A DNA stretch of 64,000 bases from Bactericera cockerelli (taxonomy: Eukaryota; Arthropoda; Insecta; Hemiptera; Triozidae): assembly GCA_024516035.1 (NCBI GenBank), contig CM044955.1, positions 18,243,551 through 18,307,550 of the forward strand, written 5' to 3'. A model generated the notes under the pieces. The model saw only the letters and a program-made list of their open reading frames with translations. It did no database searches and was not told the DNA's origin. The position numbers and the translations under genes were made by a program. Below, in pieces: positions 58,620-64,000 of the stretch; within the stretch, counting starts at the first letter, position 1, and every line of letters begins with the position of its first letter.

Positions 58620-61130
58620 TCGCATCCACTATTCAGTATTGTGACCCAGATCTTCCACATGAAGAAGATACAAAATGATATGAATATTCTCTGAAGCTCC
58701 TGCTCCAAACAGAGCTTTGTATGAATAGCCTCACATCACGTCGTGGGATCACAATAGGCTCATTGTGCCCTGTGTATTGCGTAAGAATTCGACGCGGAGT
58801 TATTTGTGTACAAAATATAGGACTTGGAAAACCAACTTTGCAAAACAACAAAGAATACAAAATTCTTTTTTTTTCTCGTCTAATAATAAAACCTACATAT
58901 TGGCAATTTCGAAATTTTACTTACGAATAAAAAATTTGTTCACAAATATGATAACATTGAACTTTACAATCATGTGAAAAGTCTCTAGGGCCTTTCTATA
59001 TGCTCTGCCTCATTAGATGATGGTAGCACTAACTTCAAAATAGTTATTCCACCAACAGAATAGGTGTAATAATATTAATAAGTCTTCTAATAATAATGAG
59101 AATCCAATCCTTTCAGCTTTTAGGGTTTTATTGCTTTCTGTACAAAATACTTTTTATCTGAAAATAATGAAAAATAAACTCGCTGTTTTGTTTGAGATTT
59201 GACTCAACCTACCCACATTAGCATACACTGCCTATGTGCCTATTGATCCAGAAGACATTTGTTCGTATTCCTGTGGGGCCTGCTTTTTGAATTGAAAAAT
59301 ATCGCTACCGAAATGGAATCATAGGTTTTTTTTCTATCCTCCAAAATAATGCTGACTCTCTCCCAGAAAAGCTTGAGTTTTCCTCTAGCAAAAGCTGATT
59401 TATTTCTTAAATTTGGAAATCCAAATTTAATCAGCAATTAGACTGAGTAAAGTTTAAAGTAAGCAACTATTGACATGTACATAGATTTTTTTTATTTAGT
59501 ATTTTATACTTACGTGAGTTGTAATTAGGATTTTTTAGATTCACAAAAATGTGGTCAGAAAACAGTCAAATATAAATTTACTTATTTTGTTTTTATAAAA
59601 TAAAAAATAAATTAGTATAACGTTGGGAATCGGTTCCGTGCGATTTCAGAACTAGAACGTCTCTTTGTATTTTGTCTCAACTGGAAATCGTGTTTTTTCT
59701 GGAAATGATCGTCTCTCTTTTACACATTAATCCAATGATATTTTACGAATTTCTACTACGAATTGAACAAGAAATGTAAAAAAAACATCAAAATAACTAT
59801 CTTGAAATTAAATTGATCGCATAAATACATGCTCAGTATCTGGCTTCGAATTGTGTACTGAAGTTTTTCTTACGGTCTCCATACTAATATCGGGTAGTAC
59901 AAGCAAACGCTTTGTATTTCGAGTATATCTAGGAATCTGAAGTATTTTCTTCGATATTTCCAGTTAAGGTAAAAAATAAACGTTCTAGTATGCCTTATAC
60001 TTTACACATACATAAAATTGTATCTAAGAGTTGTATTTGGGAGTTAATATAGGTACGTCAAAAATATGAAAGTTGAATTCAAATATGTCTTTCGTGTTTA
60101 TAAAGAATGTCTTCATGTTAACTCTTTTTCATGCGTAAAAAAACACACACACACTTAATAAAACTTTGTATTCAACATCATGTACTTAATCAAAACATGT
60201 AGGGCGAAAGAAAGACATTTTTGTTTTATGTACCTCTAATATCTTGTGCAAGTTCAGTCTTTGCATATTATTTTGAATGGAGAACTGTAAGTTCTGTCTT
60301 GAACTTGTGATCTCAAACCTCAAATACAGCTTTGAGTGGGCCACTATCTCATATTTGTTTCTTATAATCTAAGTATTATCTTTTAGTTTTTGATAGTAGG
60401 TAAGAACTCCCCTTGGATTCGCTTTGCGTTTTCATTTGTATGATATTGTACACAAATGTTTATAAATTACTTTTATATTTCAATATTTAAGTTTAGGTTT
60501 AATGAATTTAAACTTTTGACACAAGGCTTATTGAGATTAATTCATAATTAAGTAAAAGTCTTCAATAGTTTTGACCTATTTTAAAATAAAACTGTGTTTT
60601 GATTCACTAGTATTTTCTCTGTAGGTTTTAGCATGGTCATATCACGACGGGGGTATTACCCTCCATTCGCAGGAAATTCACAAAACTGCTACTCACATTA
60701 ATCTCACCCAGCTTGGGTTGGGCCGGAATGCCAGCATTACGAAGTCTTCACTTCGCTAGACATTGCTTTACTTCGGTGATCCTAGGAAAACCCCTGCATT
60801 CAACACACTATCGACGCTGGCGTAATAAGTTTCACTTGATACATACATGAATGTTTGGTATACAATGGTATACGTACCTACGTGTCTGTATACATATATA
60901 ATATAATAGGTATTATATATCGTACTTTTTATTGTAGGTTCTTGTTTAAGTTAAGATTCCGACAAAGTTTTATAGCAAAATGTAAAACTTTTTCTTATAC
61001 ACTAATAATTCTGAATTAGGGATAGAGAGACCATAAATACTATTCATTGATGTCAAAATTAAAACAATAAATTGGCGTGTCTCTGAATATAGTTTGAGGG
61101 TGAATCTAGTAATGCCTGCCCAAGGTATAG
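58620..61130. other. Between convergent genes: 3' UTR-like and intergenic DNA
   Basis: AT-rich. Candidate poly(A) signals AATAAA for the neprilysin-like gene at about 58885, 58927 and 59172. A SINE family D copy lies at 60635-60790 (- strand; gcatggtcatatcacgacgg, cagcttgggttgggccggaa). No exon seen. Confidence 0.5.
60635..60790 (-). mobile_element. SINE family D copy
   Basis: Same body as 50767-50965: cgacgggggtattaccctcc, then aatctcacccagcttgggtt and tttacttcggtgatcc. Confidence 0.65.
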
Positions 61131-61254
61131 GTATTTATTATATTTCAACAAAACTAGATCCTTCACAAAATTACTGAGTCATCCATCCAGATGTTGAAAA
61201 GTAGATCCTATGAATATTTTTCTGTCTTCCTCTTTGGTAGGAGTGGAGTATTAT

Positions 61255-62662
61255 TTACTTTGCCCGTTCCACTCCATTTTCCTTTCTCTTTTTTCTGTCA
61301 AGCTGCTCCAATTTTCCTTCGCTCAATCTGGTCACAATCTGACGAAACGATTTTTTTCTAGTTTCGGGCACGCAGAAATGGATGTACACAACCGTAACAC
61401 AACTCGCAATGGCGTAGGTCCATATGCAGCCGTACATGCCAAGGCGTGAGCGCATGAGGGGGAAGAGAATGATCAGGGCGAACATGAGGACGTGCTGGTA
61501 CACCACGACCAAGCCCATGCAGAGGTTCCTGGTCTCTGCAGGGAATATCTGTGCCAGGATGATGAAGCAGACGGGCCCTGCCGCGGCGTAGTAGGAGATG
61601 ATATAGAGAGACAGGGACACGAGAGGAACAGAGGACACCAAGGGGGGTAGGGGGAGTCGATGGCTTTCATGTAGTAGAAAGCGCCCAATACGAGAAGCGA
61701 CAGCGCGATACACGCGTAGGTCACTACAAGCAGAGGCTTCCTGTTGAATTTCTTGACCAGGTAGAGAGCGGCCAGCGACCCTAGCAGCTGCAGTGAGGCC
61801 AGGATGAGTGAGGAGAGGTGAGGGCTGAGAGGGGGGGACGAGCTCACCTGAGCGAGACGGAAGATAGAAGCCGCGTTCACAGTGACCATCGCAATGCCTG
61901 AGAACTGGATGCCGGATATCAGCCCGAACCCCAGCAGAAGCGCATTCCTGGTGGAGGGGATGAGGAGGTCCTGCCACGGCCTTAGGCTGTCCTTGTTCAG
62001 GAATGAAGACTCCAACAGGTTCAACTCTCTCTCCAGATTTCTAGAATGAGACGGATCATCTTGCTTATAGTGTCGTAGCCAGACCAGAGATTTCTTGGCT
62101 AACCTCAGCTTATTGCACTTCAAGTAGTACACAGGAGACTCGGGCAAGTAGAACGTAAGAAGGAGAGACGCCACCGCGATGGCAAGGTTTACGAGGTTGA
62201 ATACTTGGAAAGGTAAGAGCCAGCCGCAGAGGTACGCGTACAGAGTGCCCACACAGGAGGACACCACGAGGAGTGGGCCGAGCTGGTCCCTCAGGCGAGG
62301 GGTGCATACCTCAGCGATGTACATGGGCGTGTTGATTACACCTCCTGCGTTACCTATACCTCCGATCATTCTGGCCAGGTATAAACTGGTTCTGTTGTTG
62401 GTGAAGCAAAGAAGACTCCACGAGACGACATAGGGTAGAACAATCAGAATGGAGGTTGGCTTCCGGCCCACTCTGTTGGCCACGAGGCCCCAGAAGCAGC
62501 AGCCCAGCGTGGCCCCGCAGTAGACCATGGCTCCTGCCAGGGCTATCATGTTGTCACTCAGCGGGATGTCTCCTAGAGCAGGGTGCGTGGGGGACTGCAG
62601 GAGATTCTGCACTGGGGAGGTCCAGCCCACCAGGATGCCATAGTTGAGGGTGCTCAGAGTCA
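61255..62662 (-). pseudogene. MFS sugar transporter (Tret1/GLUT-like), terminal exon, with a one-base frameshift
   Basis: The - strand exon begins after an acceptor TTGATTCCAG (62663-62664); first-exon sequence is not identified. Sugar-porter landmarks in order: TM1 NYGILVGWTSPVQNLL; NRVGRKP between TM2 and TM3; GGVINTPMYIAEVCTPRLRD after TM4; YLPESPVYYL after TM6; SGIQFSGIAMVTVNAAS in TM7; KKFNRKP between TM8 and TM9; GPVCFIILAQIFPAETRN in TM10; VPETRKKSF after TM12. The frame breaks at the C run 61642-61647 (- strand), where one missing base shifts the last third; the downstream frame (to 61255) is otherwise perfect. About 468 aa without the break. Family role: facilitated uptake of trehalose or glucose across the plasma membrane. 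Clean sequence on both sides suggests either a very recent mutation or a sequencing error. Candidate AATAAA at 61135-61140. Confidence 0.88.
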
Positions 62663-62699
62663 CTGGAATCAAGAACGGAATCATGCAAATTATGACTTA

Positions 62700-63625
62700 C
62701 AAGACCTTTGGGAACCAGTTAGGGGTGAAAATCAAGTTAACTTGGTGGAGGTCACTGTAGCCATGAGCATCATGTAGACTACACCACTACAGTTGGAGTT
62801 TTTTCTTCACCGCCAAAGCCACTACTCACAAACGAGTTTAAATTAGGTAGTAGTTAGCGAAGCCCATGGGAATAACATACATTTATTATTACTGAGAAAT
62901 ACAGACGCAATTATAATGAATAATTTATTTCCGTGCAGTTCAACTGTTCTTGATTTTATATTTTGAATCAAATTATCTAAATAAATAAAGAGGTACTCTG
63001 TTAAATTGTTGGCATAATGGGACAACCTGTCTTGCGCTGACAGTCTAAATAAAGCATTACTTATTTTCTAAAAAGAAACATATGTAGGTTTACATACTTT
63101 TATGGAAAATTACCTCACACTAGCTGATACCTCAATGCAATTCAAAATATAAAACTACAACAAATAAATCGAGCCAGGCACGCGCCGGTATGGCTGCAAG
63201 TCCTGCGCTCGAATTTCTAAATATTCAACATCAAAATCTTAAGTATATGAATGTTAAAAGAAGCTGAGTCCAAATTTTCTAATAGATGAAATATATTGCG
63301 AAGAACACGGGCGCTACATAAAGTAAAAGAAGACTGTAATAGAGAAAAAGAAAAAAGAAAAAAAAAGAGAAAAAGAAAAAAAAAGAGAAAGAGAAAAATT
63401 AAAAAAGGCAAAATAGTTTGCGAAATAATTAAAAATATATAATATATAAAACTGATCGTAATGTAACCCGCGTTTGGCGGCTTAAAAATGCAAAAAAGAA
63501 ACATCATGTAAAGTTGTAAAGTAAAAGTTCATTATGGAATAAGTACCTAAGGTAATAAGTACAGACTGCAGTTTGTTATTATAATTATAATTATCATAGA
63601 TACTCTTTAGTGGAAGGTAACTACC
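62700..63625. other. Region upstream of the transporter exon, no exon recognised
   Basis: Should contain an intron and possibly the 5' exon of the transporter gene, but no N-terminal coding segment stands out. A purine-rich run (gaaaaa repeats) lies at 63342-63404. Confidence 0.45.
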
Positions 63626-63626
63626 A

Positions 63627-63804
63627 GGCGAGGTTAATGCTCAAAGCATTTTCTACCACCTAACCCTCAGAGTCTTATTATTATGTGGTCACAAACTCAA
63701 ATTAATGAGGAAAAATTCGTGCACTTTGTTGGATTCGAACCAACGGATCCCTACACTACCTGGATTACCAGACTAGCGCGTTCACCACTTGACTACCAGT
63801 GCAC
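63627..63804 (-). mobile_element. tRNA-derived SINE, family E, full length
   Basis: The - strand head GTGCACTGGTAGTCAAGTGG, then GTTGGTTCGAATCCAACAAA and GTGCAC, so the acceptor ends can pair. The long middle arm is like tRNA-Leu/Ser. The tail holds GTAGAAAATGCTTTGAGCAT, then TAACCTCGCC, a stem-loop resembling the LINE 3' tails of this window. The copy at 53581-53745 shares both halves. Confidence 0.7.
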
Positions 63805-63947
63805 TAAATTATTTGCAGTTTGTTATTATTTGTATTGTGTAATAAAAAGCTAGGTACTACCGTCAGCGAGTCTGTTAAGTATAAACAATTACTGTAGGTT
63901 TCCATACCATAAGGGCATAAGTTATGTGTTAGGTACCTTCCGTAATA

Positions 63948-64000
63948 GGGATGTTGCGATATATCGAAATCCGATATATATCGATATATTTTTGGGCGAT
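63948..64000. repeat. Start of an AT-rich palindromic repeat at the window edge
   Basis: gcgatatatcgaaatccgat then atatatcgatatattttt; repeated cgatatat words typical of an element end. Cut by the window. Confidence 0.35.

Noticed and set aside
61255..61977. A separate 240-codon gene overlapping the transporter
   Set aside because: It is the second half of the same transporter after the one-base frameshift; its first third is a shadow frame.
63720..63804. Possible tRNA-Leu/Ser gene
   Set aside because: The tail continues into a LINE-like 3' end and is shared with a second copy at 53581, so it is SINE family E.

Overview
This is nuclear DNA from a eukaryote, almost certainly an arthropod and probably an insect; I cannot name the species. 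AT-rich introns with canonical GT-AG sites, exons that become strongly GC-rich in the 3' half of the main gene, dense tRNA-derived SINEs, LINE tails ending in (AAT)n, MITEs and minisatellites all fit that. There is no bacterial gene organisation, so most open frames longer than 60 codons are chance or repeat-derived.

The main gene fills most of the window (+ strand, about 2140-57034, 13 coding exons, 844 codons, every intron phase consistent). It encodes a type II membrane protein of the M13 (neprilysin / endothelin-converting enzyme) family. The fold-level landmarks are present, but every catalytic and zinc-binding landmark I could align is replaced, so I call it a catalytically dead neprilysin-like protein. 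Intron 1 is about 34.7 kb. Two small host genes lie inside it on the - strand: a cold-shock-domain (Y-box type) protein (31210-31876) and the delta subunit of mitochondrial ATP synthase (34472-35707). Downstream and convergent, on the - strand at 61255-62662, is an MFS sugar transporter (Tret1/GLUT-like) interrupted by a one-base frameshift in a C run. The left edge carries a reverse-transcriptase-like fragment on the - strand.

The rest is mobile or repetitive DNA: a 3.35-kb fold-back element with a zinc-finger-like ORF (17764-21114), a second long-inverted-repeat element (45948-47776), a rearranged LINE in intron 3 whose 5' half (SGNH-esterase ORF1 plus start of the endonuclease) is inverted relative to its reverse-transcriptase end (about 39940-43600, the layout expected of twin priming), five SINE families, TTAA-flanked MITEs, pogo/Tigger-like MITEs, and many tandem repeats.

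The most unusual observation is that tandem duplications have arisen three times across coding boundaries of the pseudoprotease gene: a 28-bp duplication of the exon 4 donor, a 44-bp x4 array of the exon 9 donor, and a minisatellite of about 32 copies whose unit contains the gene's last codons and stop.
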